From: Chloroflexota bacterium
Lineage (GTDB): Bacteria; Chloroflexota; Anaerolineae; Anaerolineales; Anaerolineaceae
Reading direction: 5' to 3'
DNA length: 44,139 nt
NCBI GenBank assembly: GCA_029265085.1
Contig: JAJUJY010000019.1
Location: forward strand, 1-44,139
Under the pieces are notes generated by a model. It ran no database searches. It had not been told where the DNA came from and was given only the letters and a program-made list of their open reading frames with translations. Position numbers and translations under genes: made by a program. Below are positions 1 through 9,492 of the stretch, piece by piece (within the stretch, counting starts at the first letter, position 1; every line of letters begins with the position of its first letter).

Positions 1-12
1 GATCATCACAGA

Positions 13-306
13 TCACTTACTATGCAAATCCTCGATGGGCTTATTCAACAGCACTTCAATCTGATCGGGGGCTGCCTGGCTCAACAAATCCAGTTCGGCT
101 GGAGGCAAACGCATTCCCGCGGCATCCTGCCCATAATCCGCCGCCACCTGTGACTGGAAACCAACCGGATGCCAGGAATATAAAGCAGGCTGGCGCGGTT
201 CCAGGGTGTTTAATGCTCCGCCCACAGCCATCACAACCGAGGTTAACAACACCATCAAAAGCAGCCATCGCCAAATGGAACCGATAAATTCGCGAAATGC
301 ACTCAT
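13..306 (-). CDS. Small single-pass membrane protein, unknown function
   Basis: This 97-residue protein has one strong hydrophobic segment at about residues 13-31, after a short N-terminus containing Arg, so it is probably anchored in the membrane with a roughly 65-residue tail outside. I do not recognise a family. The tail has no Cys pair or obvious catalytic motif. An AAGGAAGG ribosome binding site precedes the ATG, which supports translation. It lies 30 bases downstream of the cyclase gene on the same strand and is probably co-transcribed with it, so a role with that signalling protein is possible but unproven. The stop codon is inside the window, so the gene is complete. Confidence 0.6.
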   Translation of the reverse strand: MSAFREFIGSIWRWLLLMVLLTSVVMAVGGALNTLEPRQPALYSWHPVGFQSQVAADYGQDAAGMRLPPAELDLLSQAAPDQIEVLLNKPIEDLHSK

Positions 307-336
307 CCTGGCCTTCCTTTCAACCAGAGTCTGACC

Positions 337-2571
337 TTATAAAGTAGTTCCTGCGGGTGCGCTGGTGCCCGCTTTTGAGAGCCGGTACACCATCACTTTG
401 TCTGCTTTGCCCTTGACGGTGAACTGCCCCAATGGCTGCAAAGCAAATTCTTTTTGTCCCTCTCCCAACGCATTAAACGTGGGTTGGCCAATTAAAATAC
501 CGGTGCCGTCAAATGTCTGCCTCGTCAAGGCCTCTAACCGCTGGGTTGTATTCACCGTGTCGCCAATGATCGTATAGTGCAGGCGGTCTTTCGCGCCCAA
601 CCCGCCAGCAATCACCACCCCGGTATTTACCCCGATTCCAGTCACAAAAGGCGGGTCTCCGCGGTCAATCCGCGCCTGGTTCAATTGCTCAATGGCATCC
701 AACATCTCCAGGGCGGCCTGGCAGGCTGCCCGCGCGCTTTTGGATGGGTTAATGATGCGCGGAAGAATACCAAAGAACGCCAGGATGGCGTCACCGTCAA
801 ATTTATTCACCACCCCGCCGTGTTTGATAATGATTGGGACCAGCCGGTCAAAATATTCATTCAGCCAGGCCATGACCCGCGCCGGTTCCACCGCTTCGGA
901 CATGGTGGTAAAGCTGCGCACATCGGTCATCAGAACGGTTGCGACTGCTTCCTGACCTTCCAGGCGAACATTCCCCGTCGAGAAGGTCTGGCGAAGCTGC
1001 TCGCGCACTTCCGGCGAGACAGTCCGGCCAAGCAGATCGCGATACATTGAGCCTTCCTGCAAACCGGCAATCATGGCATTAAACGAGTGTGCCAGAACGG
1101 CCACTTCATCATTGCCTTCAACCGGCACTTTAATCCCCAGGTTGCCGCGAGATACCTCATTGGAGGCCCCCACCAATCGTTCTAGCGGACGCGTGATCAA
1201 GTTGGCCAGGTAAAGCCCGATTCCAACCACCAGGGCAATTGCGATAAATATTAATATAAAAATCTGCACCCGCGTAAACTGGCTGGTAGTCACCAGGAAG
1301 GTTTGCGGCAAAGCAATACCCAGGATGCCCAGGTCCACCTGGTCGCGCGCTTCCCAGGGTCCCAGCAGTTCCAGGTAATCCAATGAAGATATTTTTAAGC
1401 TGCGGGTCAGGCTGGACTGTTCTTGAGTGACAAGCACCTCATTCGCCTGGCCGGGATCAATCGGATTTTGGGCCAATTGGGTATTCAGGGTTGAAGCCAA
1501 TGGGTTTCCGGAAAAATCATAAATTGTGGTTTCGCCCAGGGTTTCCTGGCGCATTTCCCGCACCATGTTATCCAGCGATTTGCCGACCAGGACCACGCCA
1601 ACCTGCTGGTTCGCGTTATCATACACTGGTCCGCTGACATAAAAATAATTTCCCCAGGGAGCCTGTGCAAAACCGGCGAACTTGTCACCTCGCACATCCG
1701 TCTGTCCCTGCAAGACTCTTAAAACAAATTCCGTTTGCTGGAAGAACGTCTCACCGCGCGAAAAGTTATAATCCGAAGGTCCGCCGCCCGGCTGTTGGCG
1801 AATCGATAAAACCGAAACGCCGTTCATATCCAGCAGTTCAACCACCTCTTCTTTTGCATTGACCATTAAGGGCAGCACAAAATTGCGCAAGGTTTCTGCA
1901 TCGCCCGCCCGGATTGCATCAGCAACGCCCTGTGTATTTGAGACAAGCCGCAGCGTACCCAGAATGCGATCCTCTTCCCGCACCATCCAGTCTGTGGTCT
2001 GCCGGCCTGTGGCAACCAGTTGGTTGAAATAACGGTCCTGAACCGATTCATACACCACCTGGCTGATGATATAGCCCGCGCCCAACGCAAAAAGCAAGGC
2101 CAAAAGCAAGTACGGTAAGGTGATTTTGATGCGCACGGGCATGCGCACTTTGGGCGCTTTGCCCGCCGCAGGGGCGGCTGCTTTTTTTGTCGTTGGCTGG
2201 GTAGGCACATCTACCCCCTCCAAACGGCGTAAAGCGGTCTCAATCCAGTGCGGAGTGTAGGGCTGTCGCAAAAACACGGTCACCCCATTGGCGCGGGCAA
2301 CCATTTCTTGCTGCACATCGGGGTACTGGTTGGTGGCAATAATCCGCACACCATTAGGGTCTTTTTGAATCCGGCGCAGAAAATCCAGCCACGGATCTCT
2401 TGGGAAATGCAAATCCAATAAAACCAGTTGTGGTTTAGCCTGGAGAAAAGCCGCCCGGGCGTTGCCCAGGTCAGCGGCTTCCCAAACCTGGTCACCCCGC
2501 CCTTTAAAATATCTTGCCAGCGTTTTGGCTGCTTTGGAATCACTTTGAACAATTAATACCCGCACCGCCAT
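337..2571 (-). CDS. Receiver-Cache-HAMP class III adenylate/guanylate cyclase
   Basis: A 744-residue membrane sensor that probably makes cAMP (or cGMP). In order: an N-terminal CheY-like receiver (residues 1-115), a basic linker, TM1 near 150-172, an extracytoplasmic Cache-like sensor (about 175-435), TM2 near 440-462, a HAMP domain, and a class III cyclase domain from about 535. The cyclase keeps the metal aspartates (MTDVRSFT and KFDGDAILAFFG), the NKFDGD lysine, and the GDTVN-x3-R asparagine and arginine, so it should be active. The receiver looks degenerate: Asp53 is present, but the acidic pair is reduced to QSDS and the usual Lys-Pro reads RQP. I start at the ATG at 2571 because GGAGGTG lies just upstream; an earlier in-frame ATG would put that site inside the gene. 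Confidence 0.88.
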   Translation of the reverse strand: MAVRVLIVQSDSKAAKTLARYFKGRGDQVWEAADLGNARAAFLQAKPQLVLLDLHFPRDPWLDFLRRIQKDPNGVRIIATNQYPDVQQEMVARANGVTVFLRQPYTPHWIETALRRLEGVDVPTQPTTKKAAAPAAGKAPKVRMPVRIKITLPYLLLALLFALGAGYIISQVVYESVQDRYFNQLVATGRQTTDWMVREEDRILGTLRLVSNTQGVADAIRAGDAETLRNFVLPLMVNAKEEVVELLDMNGVSVLSIRQQPGGGPSDYNFSRGETFFQQTEFVLRVLQGQTDVRGDKFAGFAQAPWGNYFYVSGPVYDNANQQVGVVLVGKSLDNMVREMRQETLGETTIYDFSGNPLASTLNTQLAQNPIDPGQANEVLVTQEQSSLTRSLKISSLDYLELLGPWEARDQVDLGILGIALPQTFLVTTSQFTRVQIFILIFIAIALVVGIGLYLANLITRPLERLVGASNEVSRGNLGIKVPVEGNDEVAVLAHSFNAMIAGLQEGSMYRDLLGRTVSPEVREQLRQTFSTGNVRLEGQEAVATVLMTDVRSFTTMSEAVEPARVMAWLNEYFDRLVPIIIKHGGVVNKFDGDAILAFFGILPRIINPSKSARAACQAALEMLDAIEQLNQARIDRGDPPFVTGIGVNTGVVIAGGLGAKDRLHYTIIGDTVNTTQRLEALTRQTFDGTGILIGQPTFNALGEGQKEFALQPLGQFTVKGKADKVMVYRLSKAGTSAPAGTTL

Positions 2572-2629
2572 TGGCACCTCCTCCATCAAACATCACGGCA
2601 GCAGTGACAGGAAACATAAGATAACAAAA

Positions 2630-2655
2630 GCCTGGACGGGAACACCCATCCAGGC
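2630..2655 (-). terminator. Rho-independent terminator after the sigma factor gene
   Basis: An 11-bp stem with one G-U pair and a 4-base loop, followed on the minus strand by CTTTTGTTATCTT. It starts 10 bases past the sigA stop codon and separates the primase-sigma unit from the cyclase gene. Confidence 0.8.
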
Positions 2656-2665
2656 ATTAGAGTAA

Positions 2666-4321
2666 TCAGGATAAGTATTCGCGCAGATGGCGGCTGCGGG
2701 TTGGATGGCGCAGCTTGCGCAAAGCCTTGGCCTCAATCTGACGGATGCGCTCGCGCGTCACATTAAAATACCGGCTGACTTCTTCCAGCGTGTGGTCTTT
2801 GCCGTCAATCAACCCAAAGCGCAGTTCCAGCACCTGGCGCTCACGCTCTGAAAGCGCACCCAGAGCACTTTGTACCTGCTCGCGCAGCATCTCACGGGCG
2901 GCTGCATCCATTGGTTCCAGGGCGTCGTCATCTTCAATGAAGTCGCCCAACTGGCTGGATTCCTCATCACCCACAGGCCGTTCCAAAGAAACAGGCTCTT
3001 CTGCGGATTGGAGAATCCGCTGCACTTTGGCGGTTGCCCAATTCCAGCGCCGCTGCACTTCCGGATCCAACAAATGTTCATCGAGCCTGGAAAGGTTAAT
3101 TGCAGCCACATCTTCGTCAGAAAGCATGCCCCCTTCCAGGGCTAATTCTTCCATAGTTGGCTCGCGGCCAAGCTGTTGAACCAAAGTGCGCTGAACGCGC
3201 AGCAGGCGGGTAATGGCCTCAAATAAGTGCACTGGAATACGAATGGTGCGCGCCTGCTCAGCAATATACCGGCTGATCGATTGGCGAATCCACCAGGTGG
3301 CATAGGTACTGAACTTAAATCCGCGGGTAGGATCAAACTTGGAAACTGCGCGCAGCAATCCCAGGTTACCTTCCTGGATTAAATCCAGGAACGAAATCCC
3401 GCGCCCCAGATAGCGCTTGGCAATACTGACCACCAGGCGCAGATTCGCCCGGATCAAGGTCTGGTTTGCTTCTTCCGCACGCCATTCAATGCCGTTGATT
3501 TCCTGCATCAGCACATCTTCATTGGCCAGATGGGATTCAAACCATTCCATCTCCGGCAATTCTTCCTCTTTTTGCAGCACTTCCACCAGCTTCATTGCCA
3601 GACTGGCGGGAAGCAAATAGAGGCTTAAAAACAGGTAAAAGGCATTGCGGACCAACTCATCCCAGAGAGAATCCTTACCCCACATACCGTTATCCAGGTA
3701 TGAACGCAGGTAAGAAGGTTCATCAGCCTGCCAGGCCTGGCGCAAAAGCTGAGCTTCCAACAGCATCAGGCCCAAATCAGGCACGCCGTCCTGACCCAGC
3801 CGTTGTGCATCTTGTTTCAGGCGCTCCCAGCAGGTGTACACATCTTCACTGACGGTCAAGAACACCTTGCGGTAATGGTCCGGCTGTTTGGCCTTCGGAT
3901 CCAAATGCTTGCTCATCGTCTTAAAGCGGCGCTCGGCCTCAATGCGTGCAGCCAGACGGAACTCGCTATCGGCATCCAAGAGGTTAATCTGTCCAATCTC
4001 CTTTAAGTACAGGCGGACTGGATCTTCAGACAGCTCAACCGCCAGAGACGGGTCTTCAAGGATCTCCAGGGGATCTTCTAATTGAATTTCAGCTTCGGTC
4101 CATTCTTCATTAACCTGTTGAACGGCCGGTTCGTCAGCCTCCTCTTTGACCAACACATCATCATCTAAAGAAGCTTTTTGAGCTTCTCCCGGTTTATTCG
4201 CGTTCGGGCGCTTTGTCCGCTTCGAACGACCTCCTGGTGCCGCTTTCTCGGATGCTTTTTTAACGGGGCGCTTGGAGGATGAGGCAGGAATAGAATTAGA
4301 AGGTTTTTTAGTTCGCGGCAT
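2666..4321 (-). CDS. sigA: Primary RNA polymerase sigma factor (sigma-70 family)
   Basis: This 551-residue protein directs RNA polymerase to housekeeping promoters. The N-terminal 85 residues are Lys-rich then acidic. Region 1.2 begins at [12 protein letters not shown] segment of roughly 170 residues separates it from region 2, which has the hallmarks [29 protein letters not shown] and [10 protein letters not shown]. Region 3 follows, and region 4 ends with the helix-turn-helix [20 protein letters not shown]. The complete region 1.2 and region 4 mark it as a primary sigma factor rather than an alternative one. The long insert between 1.2 and 2 is the nonconserved spacer region, here quite hydrophobic. 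It lies 24 bases downstream of dnaG on the same strand, the classic dnaG-rpoD arrangement. Confidence 0.95.
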   Translation of the reverse strand: MPRTKKPSNSIPASSSKRPVKKASEKAAPGGRSKRTKRPNANKPGEAQKASLDDDVLVKEEADEPAVQQVNEEWTEAEIQLEDPLEILEDPSLAVELSEDPVRLYLKEIGQINLLDADSEFRLAARIEAERRFKTMSKHLDPKAKQPDHYRKVFLTVSEDVYTCWERLKQDAQRLGQDGVPDLGLMLLEAQLLRQAWQADEPSYLRSYLDNGMWGKDSLWDELVRNAFYLFLSLYLLPASLAMKLVEVLQKEEELPEMEWFESHLANEDVLMQEINGIEWRAEEANQTLIRANLRLVVSIAKRYLGRGISFLDLIQEGNLGLLRAVSKFDPTRGFKFSTYATWWIRQSISRYIAEQARTIRIPVHLFEAITRLLRVQRTLVQQLGREPTMEELALEGGMLSDEDVAAINLSRLDEHLLDPEVQRRWNWATAKVQRILQSAEEPVSLERPVGDEESSQLGDFIEDDDALEPMDAAAREMLREQVQSALGALSERERQVLELRFGLIDGKDHTLEEVSRYFNVTRERIRQIEAKALRKLRHPTRSRHLREYLS

Positions 4322-4345
4322 AGGTTAATTTATACCATAAATCCA

Positions 4346-6283
4346 TTAATCAAGTTGAAAAGAACGACCAATCGCTGACTCTAATCGACTGCGAGCCTGC
4401 AAATATTGCACAATCAAATCCTGAAATGGGTTCAGTCCCCCTTCTCCTTCTGCCTGAGCTTCAACTTCTGCTTGCAGAAAGCGCATCTGGCGAATACCCT
4501 CATTCACACGGATCAGCCGTAAATTCATGAAGGTCCGGACCAAATCTTCCAGCCGCTGGTCTGCTGTTGGTTCTTTGCCCTGTTGTTGAGATAACGGAGC
4601 CAAAAACAACTGCACCATGTCGTCCAGTGACTCGGGCAGATTATCCCGCAAATAAGCGGATGGGTCACTGTGATCTTGCTCCAAAGATTGCAGCAGCAAA
4701 CGCGCCAGCGCCTGGTGATCTGCAAACTCCATATCTTGCGGGCTGAAACGACTCAAGCCAGCCTGTTGCAGCGTCCGATCTAAATTATACAGGTGTTCCG
4801 GCTGGTGCAGCAGCAGCCTTAAACAATGCGCCTCCATGGCCTGCGCTAACCGCTGCGGGCTGCCCGAAAGCGGCTGTTGAGCAGCTGTCTGCCTGGACGG
4901 CTTTTCTGCAAGCTGCGGTTTGCGCCGCGGCCGTCCGCCTGGCTGTACCCCCGTCCCAGACTGCAGCGAACGCTCATCCACCTTCAACAGGCGCGCCAGC
5001 CGCTGGCGGTAGGTATCGCGCTCCACCGGGTCTGGCACATCTTCGATCAACGGCAGCACCTGGGCTGCCAGCCCGCTTTTTACCTTGGCATCTTCCAGAT
5101 TCTGCCCTGCAGCCAGCGCTTCCATCACATGCACCACAATCGGTTTGGCATCTTCCAGGATGCGTTTCCATTCCTCCGGATCGCGCAGCACCACTTCATC
5201 CGGGTCCATCCCCTCCGGCAAAGTGGTCACGCGCATATCCGCCTGCAAGCGCGCCTCATGGCGCAGCAAGCCGCGCGGATCAAAAGCAAGCTCTTCGCTC
5301 TTATCCAGCGCCTGGCGGGCTACTTCCAAACCGCGCAGGGTAGCCTTTTCACCGGCGGCATCGGCATCCAAAGCCAGCACAATCCGCCGGGTAAACTTTT
5401 TCAGCAGGCGCAGCTGGTCTTCGGTCAGCGCAGTACCCATCGGCGAAACCACATTCGTAAAACCCGCCTGGTGCAGTGCAATCACATCCAGATAGCCTTC
5501 AACAATCACCACCTGATCCTGTGCACGAATTGCTTTGCGAGCCAAATCCAGGCCGTATAATAAGCGGCCTTTATCAAACAGCTCCGTTTGCGGCGAGTTT
5601 AAAAACTTAGGCACATCATTGGGGTTGAGAATGCGCGCACCAAACCCGGCCATTCGCCCCAATCCATCACGGATGGGGAACATGATCCGGTTGCGAAAGC
5701 GGTCATACACCCCGCTGGCGTCTTGCCGTTCGGTCACCAGGCCAGTACGGACCAGTTCCTGCTGGGTATATTTTTTCTCAGTAAAATAGCGCAGCGCAGT
5801 ATCCCAGGTATCCGGGGCATAGCCCAGGCCAAAGGCCTCAATGGTAGAGGGCTGCAGTCCGCGCCGGTTTAAATACTCCAGGGCGGGCTTACCGGCCGGG
5901 GTATTGAGCAAATGATGGCGAAAGAAAGTAACCGCATCCTCCATTAAAACGCGCAGCCGTTCCAGGTGCTCGTCTTCTGCCTGCCGCTCCGCAGTTTGGG
6001 GTTCTAACTGTACCCCCGCTTTATCTGCAAGGTAGCGCAGCGTTTCCGGGAAGTCCCAGCCTTCCTTCTTCATCACAAACTTGAAGATATCGCCGCCCTC
6101 ATTGCACTGGCCAAAACAGCGCCAGGTACCCGAATCCGGAAAGGCAACAAAAGCAGGCGTACGCGAATTGGGATGAAACGGGCAAAAACCAACATAGTTC
6201 TTACCCGACCGGCGTAATTTTACCGTCTCGGATATCAGGTCAATTGCATCCAGGTGTGATTTAATCTCATCAACTGCGGTCAA
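4346..6283 (-). CDS. dnaG: DNA primase
   Basis: This 645-residue protein synthesises RNA primers at the replication fork. The N-terminal zinc domain has Cys34, His37, Cys56 and Cys60. The last pair reads CFGQC (C-x3-C), one residue longer than the usual C-x2-C. The catalytic Toprim core shows VIVEGYLDVIA and LALDADAAGEKA, with the metal-binding acidic residues intact. A C-terminal helical region should bind the replicative helicase. The start is a TTG codon preceded by AGGAG at good spacing; the next residues (TAVDEIKSHLDAIDLISE) are typical of DnaG N-termini. It heads a probable dnaG-sigA operon. Confidence 0.95.
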   Translation of the reverse strand: MTAVDEIKSHLDAIDLISETVKLRRSGKNYVGFCPFHPNSRTPAFVAFPDSGTWRCFGQCNEGGDIFKFVMKKEGWDFPETLRYLADKAGVQLEPQTAERQAEDEHLERLRVLMEDAVTFFRHHLLNTPAGKPALEYLNRRGLQPSTIEAFGLGYAPDTWDTALRYFTEKKYTQQELVRTGLVTERQDASGVYDRFRNRIMFPIRDGLGRMAGFGARILNPNDVPKFLNSPQTELFDKGRLLYGLDLARKAIRAQDQVVIVEGYLDVIALHQAGFTNVVSPMGTALTEDQLRLLKKFTRRIVLALDADAAGEKATLRGLEVARQALDKSEELAFDPRGLLRHEARLQADMRVTTLPEGMDPDEVVLRDPEEWKRILEDAKPIVVHVMEALAAGQNLEDAKVKSGLAAQVLPLIEDVPDPVERDTYRQRLARLLKVDERSLQSGTGVQPGGRPRRKPQLAEKPSRQTAAQQPLSGSPQRLAQAMEAHCLRLLLHQPEHLYNLDRTLQQAGLSRFSPQDMEFADHQALARLLLQSLEQDHSDPSAYLRDNLPESLDDMVQLFLAPLSQQQGKEPTADQRLEDLVRTFMNLRLIRVNEGIRQMRFLQAEVEAQAEGEGGLNPFQDLIVQYLQARSRLESAIGRSFQLD

Positions 6284-6302
6284 GGGGACTCTCCTGGGAT
6301 TG

Positions 6303-6332
6303 ATTCTAATCGCATTTAGAGCATAAAATCAA
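6303..6332 (-). promoter_or_regulatory. Candidate promoter of dnaG-sigA
   Basis: On the minus strand, TTGATT (6327-6332) and TAGAAT (6303-6308) are separated by 18 bases. Transcription would start about 13 bases before the dnaG TTG codon, just leaving room for the ribosome binding site. Read by eye; not tested. Confidence 0.4.
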
Positions 6333-6400
6333 CCCAGAGGATCAAGGAATTTTCCCATCCTTGCCTTGATTTGTTCACTCCAGCAGAAGAACAAGCAGCG

Positions 6401-8317
6401 TTATCCAGCCATTTCCGGAAGGCAAGTCACCACCCGGTTCTTCCCGGAATGTTTGGCCTGATAGAGAAATTCATCTGCTTTCGCAACCAGTTCCAACGCA
6501 TCAGCCGCATGCAGCGGGGCGGAAGCAACTCCCAGCGATATGGTCACCTTCTCATCCGCGAAACTGTTATCCTGCGCGATTTCCGTCACACGCATGGCCG
6601 CCTTGCGGATTCTCTCCGCGACAAGCACAGCCTCGTGAATTTCGGTCGAGGGCAAAATTACAGCGATTTCTTCTCCGCCATAACGAGCCACAATATCCTG
6701 CCCGCGGACGGTTTTTTGTATTACCTGAGCCAGCAGACGCAAAACCTCATCGCCGGCCTGGTGGCCGTAGGTATCATTAAACCGCTTGAAATTATCAATA
6801 TCGATCATAATCAAAGAAACCGGCTGTTGTGAGCGGTTCGCCTGCCGGACCAGGTTTGCCAATTCCTGGTCAAAACGGCGGCGGTTGCTGATGCCGGTTA
6901 ATCCATCGGTAACGGCCAATTTTTGCTGAGCAGCAAACAATTCCGCGTTTTCTAAAGCCATGTTCAACTGCACACCAATCGCATTAAGCAATTCCACTTC
7001 TTCGCCGCCAAAATATCCGTGCTGTTTTTTTGAAAAAACCATCATAAAACCCGCTAACTTATTTTGAAGCGTCAAAGTAGAAGCCATCAGACTGTTTAAT
7101 TCTTTTGATTTTAACCACTGGCAGGCTTCAGTGGAAAATAGCCTTTTCTCTGCAATTTCATGACAGCCCCCAATAATCACTTGATTTTTCAAATCATCAA
7201 AATTCACTTGAGGTTGAATCCGGGGGATTGCGTTTAAATCTTCTTTATTTCCAGCCGAAGATACAGGGACAAAATGCCCCGTCTCCGCATCTAACCGGTA
7301 AAACACTGCCAGGTCGGCTTGAAACACATCTTTCACCAAAATTGCGGTTGAATCCATTAAATCTTGCAGTTCCAGCTTGGAACTGATCAATCGCGTTGCA
7401 TTAAGCAAAGTCTGCATGCGTGAGTTTACTTGTTGGTAATAATTTCGCCAAAATTGTGATTCATCGTGAAGGCGGGCATTATAAATTGCTGCCGCCGCTC
7501 GAGCGGCCAATGCCTGTAACAACTCAAGATCATACGGATCCACCTGATCATTCTGTGTAAAACTGGCAGAGATCACACCTATACAGATCGAGCCAAGCAG
7601 CATTGGCGCGGCCAATTCTGCTTTAGCATCTGCAACCAGTGGATGAAATTTTTCCTGGCTATGGCGGAAATTAAAATAACGCGCCTGGCGTCTTTGAAAA
7701 CACCATTCGGCCAGGCTGCCAGGAACAAGTCCTTGCAGCGCCCCAATTCCATTTCCTGCCACCAGGTTGATCGTCTGGTCTTGATCCAAAAATACTGCCA
7801 CACCTTTTGCGGAAAATATCGTCCCGATCTGCTCGGTAAGCAAATTAAATAAGGAAGGCAATTCCAAAGTAGTCAGAGCTTGATCAAGCTGATGCAAGAT
7901 TGATAATTTTTCAACTTCGTGGTTCAAAGCATGTTCAGTAACCACCCGGTCACTGACATCGCTAATAATAGTGATGGTCCCTACCAACTCTCCCGCTACA
8001 TTCAAAGGAGCCACCAGCGTGGATTGCGGCATAAACTCCAGCCCGGAATCTGGCTGAGCTGGAATTGCCAAAAAATATTTATGAAGCCGCGTGGAAAGCG
8101 TAAATTGCTGTTGGGTTTCCAACGCAAAATCATAAACGGATAACAATCCCCGTTCAGCAACTTCCGGAAACACCTCCGCAAAGAGGCATCCGGCACAGTC
8201 TGCCAGGGTCAGGTTTCGAAAATCAGCGACCCAACGATTAATCGTGGTCACCCGAAGCAGTTTATCGGTGATGATTACGCCGTAAGGCAGCGCGTCTAGA
8301 ATGGTCTGGTTTGGCAT
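6401..8317 (-). CDS. PAS-GAF-GAF diguanylate cyclase
   Basis: A soluble 638-residue enzyme predicted to make cyclic di-GMP from two GTP. Order: PAS domain (about 1-120), GAF (about 135-275), a second GAF (about 310-455), and a GGDEF domain (about 465-632) with the active-site motif RYGGEEIAVILP. The product-inhibition site RGQD lies five residues before GGEE, so feedback control is likely. No EAL or HD-GYP domain is present, so it only synthesises. There are no membrane segments; the PAS and GAF domains probably sense an intracellular ligand, redox state or partner protein. It is the last gene of a minus-strand cluster after cheY and cheC, 14 bases from cheC, which suggests its output is tied to that module. 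Confidence 0.9.
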   Translation of the reverse strand: MPNQTILDALPYGVIITDKLLRVTTINRWVADFRNLTLADCAGCLFAEVFPEVAERGLLSVYDFALETQQQFTLSTRLHKYFLAIPAQPDSGLEFMPQSTLVAPLNVAGELVGTITIISDVSDRVVTEHALNHEVEKLSILHQLDQALTTLELPSLFNLLTEQIGTIFSAKGVAVFLDQDQTINLVAGNGIGALQGLVPGSLAEWCFQRRQARYFNFRHSQEKFHPLVADAKAELAAPMLLGSICIGVISASFTQNDQVDPYDLELLQALAARAAAAIYNARLHDESQFWRNYYQQVNSRMQTLLNATRLISSKLELQDLMDSTAILVKDVFQADLAVFYRLDAETGHFVPVSSAGNKEDLNAIPRIQPQVNFDDLKNQVIIGGCHEIAEKRLFSTEACQWLKSKELNSLMASTLTLQNKLAGFMMVFSKKQHGYFGGEEVELLNAIGVQLNMALENAELFAAQQKLAVTDGLTGISNRRRFDQELANLVRQANRSQQPVSLIMIDIDNFKRFNDTYGHQAGDEVLRLLAQVIQKTVRGQDIVARYGGEEIAVILPSTEIHEAVLVAERIRKAAMRVTEIAQDNSFADEKVTISLGVASAPLHAADALELVAKADEFLYQAKHSGKNRVVTCLPEMAG

Positions 8318-8331
8318 GGTTGTCTCGCGGG

Positions 8332-8937
8332 CTAGCAGCTTTGCGCATCAATTGCCGCCAACAGCAAATCCAACGATTCAACCCCCATAACGATTAAGAC
8401 ATACCCGCTGATCTGCCCATCCCCGATGACAAACTGGGTTTTGACCACAATGGTGGAATTTAATTCCACCTGGGCAATAGATATGGAATCAAGCAAGTCA
8501 CCCAAATTCTCCGATTGAATCTTGGGCACCATAAATCGAATTTGCACATTGAGAATATTGCCAAATGAACCCACATACGCATTAAGCAAAATATTGCCAA
8601 TTTCTAAAAGGGCTTCTCGGTCTGAGGCCATCAAACGGCGCGATTCACCCTTTCCATGGGTAATCAAATCCACCAGGATCGAGGCACTGGCCTGGTTGAG
8701 GATCAGGAGGGCATTGCCCGAAACCTTCCCCATAAAGACCTGATTAATGGTGGTGACCTCTCCCTGGGTAATCGAACTCAAAACCGAATCCACTTCGTTG
8801 GTCGGCATGACATAAATGTCTGGGACATTCAAAATCACCCGCTTGCCCGTCAGAACGGATAAGGTGGCAGCCGCTTTTCCAAAACCAATATTGACAATTT
8901 CTGTTAGCGCATCATGTTGCAAAGGAGTTAACGACAT
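8332..8937 (-). CDS. cheC: CheC-like CheY-P phosphatase
   Basis: A 201-residue protein of the CheC/CheX/FliY family, which removes phosphate from CheY-type regulators. Both family active sites are visible: Glu13-x2-Asn16 (LTEIVNIG) and Glu112-x2-Asn115 (LLEIGNILLN), so both pseudo-symmetric halves look functional. I start at the ATG at 8937, preceded by GAGGAT; a longer reading frame would overlap the end of the receiver gene. It lies 10 bases after the receiver gene, its probable substrate. No CheA, CheW or methyl-accepting receptor is in the window, so it may act outside classical chemotaxis. Confidence 0.88.
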   Translation of the reverse strand: MSLTPLQHDALTEIVNIGFGKAAATLSVLTGKRVILNVPDIYVMPTNEVDSVLSSITQGEVTTINQVFMGKVSGNALLILNQASASILVDLITHGKGESRRLMASDREALLEIGNILLNAYVGSFGNILNVQIRFMVPKIQSENLGDLLDSISIAQVELNSTIVVKTQFVIGDGQISGYVLIVMGVESLDLLLAAIDAQSC

Positions 8938-8947
8938 CGGAATATCC

Positions 8948-9307
8948 TCATTCAGATTGCAGAGCTTGTTCAACCATTATTAGAAGCGTCTCGCTCTGAA
9001 ATGGCTTGCTGATAAATCCAACCGCGCCAAGCTCGGTTGCTTTTTGGCGGTTATAGTCTTGTATATCGGCGGTCCCAATAACGATTCGCGCAAGAGGATC
9101 GAGTTGTTTGATTTTTTCCAACACTTCCAACCCATTCATCCCGGGCATCGTCAGGTCTAATACAACCAGGTCTGGACGCTCATGCTCAAACTGCCGCAGA
9201 CCATCTTCCCCGTTGGCAGCTTCAATAATTTGATACTTCTCCCCTAATATCCGTTTTAATGTAATTCGCGAAAAGGCGGAATCATCCACCAAAAGAATTT
9301 TGTGCAT
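8948..9307 (-). CDS. Single-domain CheY-like response regulator
   Basis: A 119-residue stand-alone receiver with all the key residues: Asp8 and Asp9 (VDDS), phospho-acceptor Asp51 (VVLDLTMPG), Thr79, and Lys101 (SKPF). There is no output domain, so it works by protein contact, as CheY does. The ATG at 9307 is preferred over an in-frame GTG two codons upstream, because the GTG sits inside the purine-rich ribosome binding site. It is first in the cheY-cheC-diguanylate cyclase cluster and diverges from the Flp-type pilin gene. The phosphodonor kinase is not in the window. Confidence 0.9.
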   Translation of the reverse strand: MHKILLVDDSAFSRITLKRILGEKYQIIEAANGEDGLRQFEHERPDLVVLDLTMPGMNGLEVLEKIKQLDPLARIVIGTADIQDYNRQKATELGAVGFISKPFQSETLLIMVEQALQSE

Positions 9308-9318
9308 ATCCACTCTCT

Positions 9319-9359
9319 AAAATTTCTAAGGTATCATCCATTTTCTGGAAAATTTCTAA
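9319..9359. repeat. Two 11-bp direct repeats upstream of cheY
   Basis: AAAATTTCTAA occurs at 9319-9329 and again at 9349-9359, exactly 30 bases apart (about three DNA turns). It lies between the divergent cheY and pilin genes. The spacing suits a protein binding one face of the helix, but AT-rich DNA can give this by chance. Confidence 0.4.
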
Positions 9360-9369
9360 AGGTTTTCGC

Positions 9370-9398
9370 TTGACGCTATTCCTATTTCTTTGTATTGT
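9370..9398 (+). promoter_or_regulatory. Candidate promoter of the Flp pilin gene
   Basis: TTGACG (9370-9375) and TATTGT (9393-9398) are 17 bases apart. A better -10 match, TATAAA at 9398-9403, is 22 bases away, too far for this -35. Transcription would leave a leader of about 85 AT-rich bases. Confidence 0.3.
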
Positions 9399-9492
9399 AT
9401 AAATATTAAAGAAGTCATTCCATAAGTTTTTAATAAATTTTTTCTTACCTGCACATAACTAAAAAATAACATCCAGGAAGGAGGTGATTACT

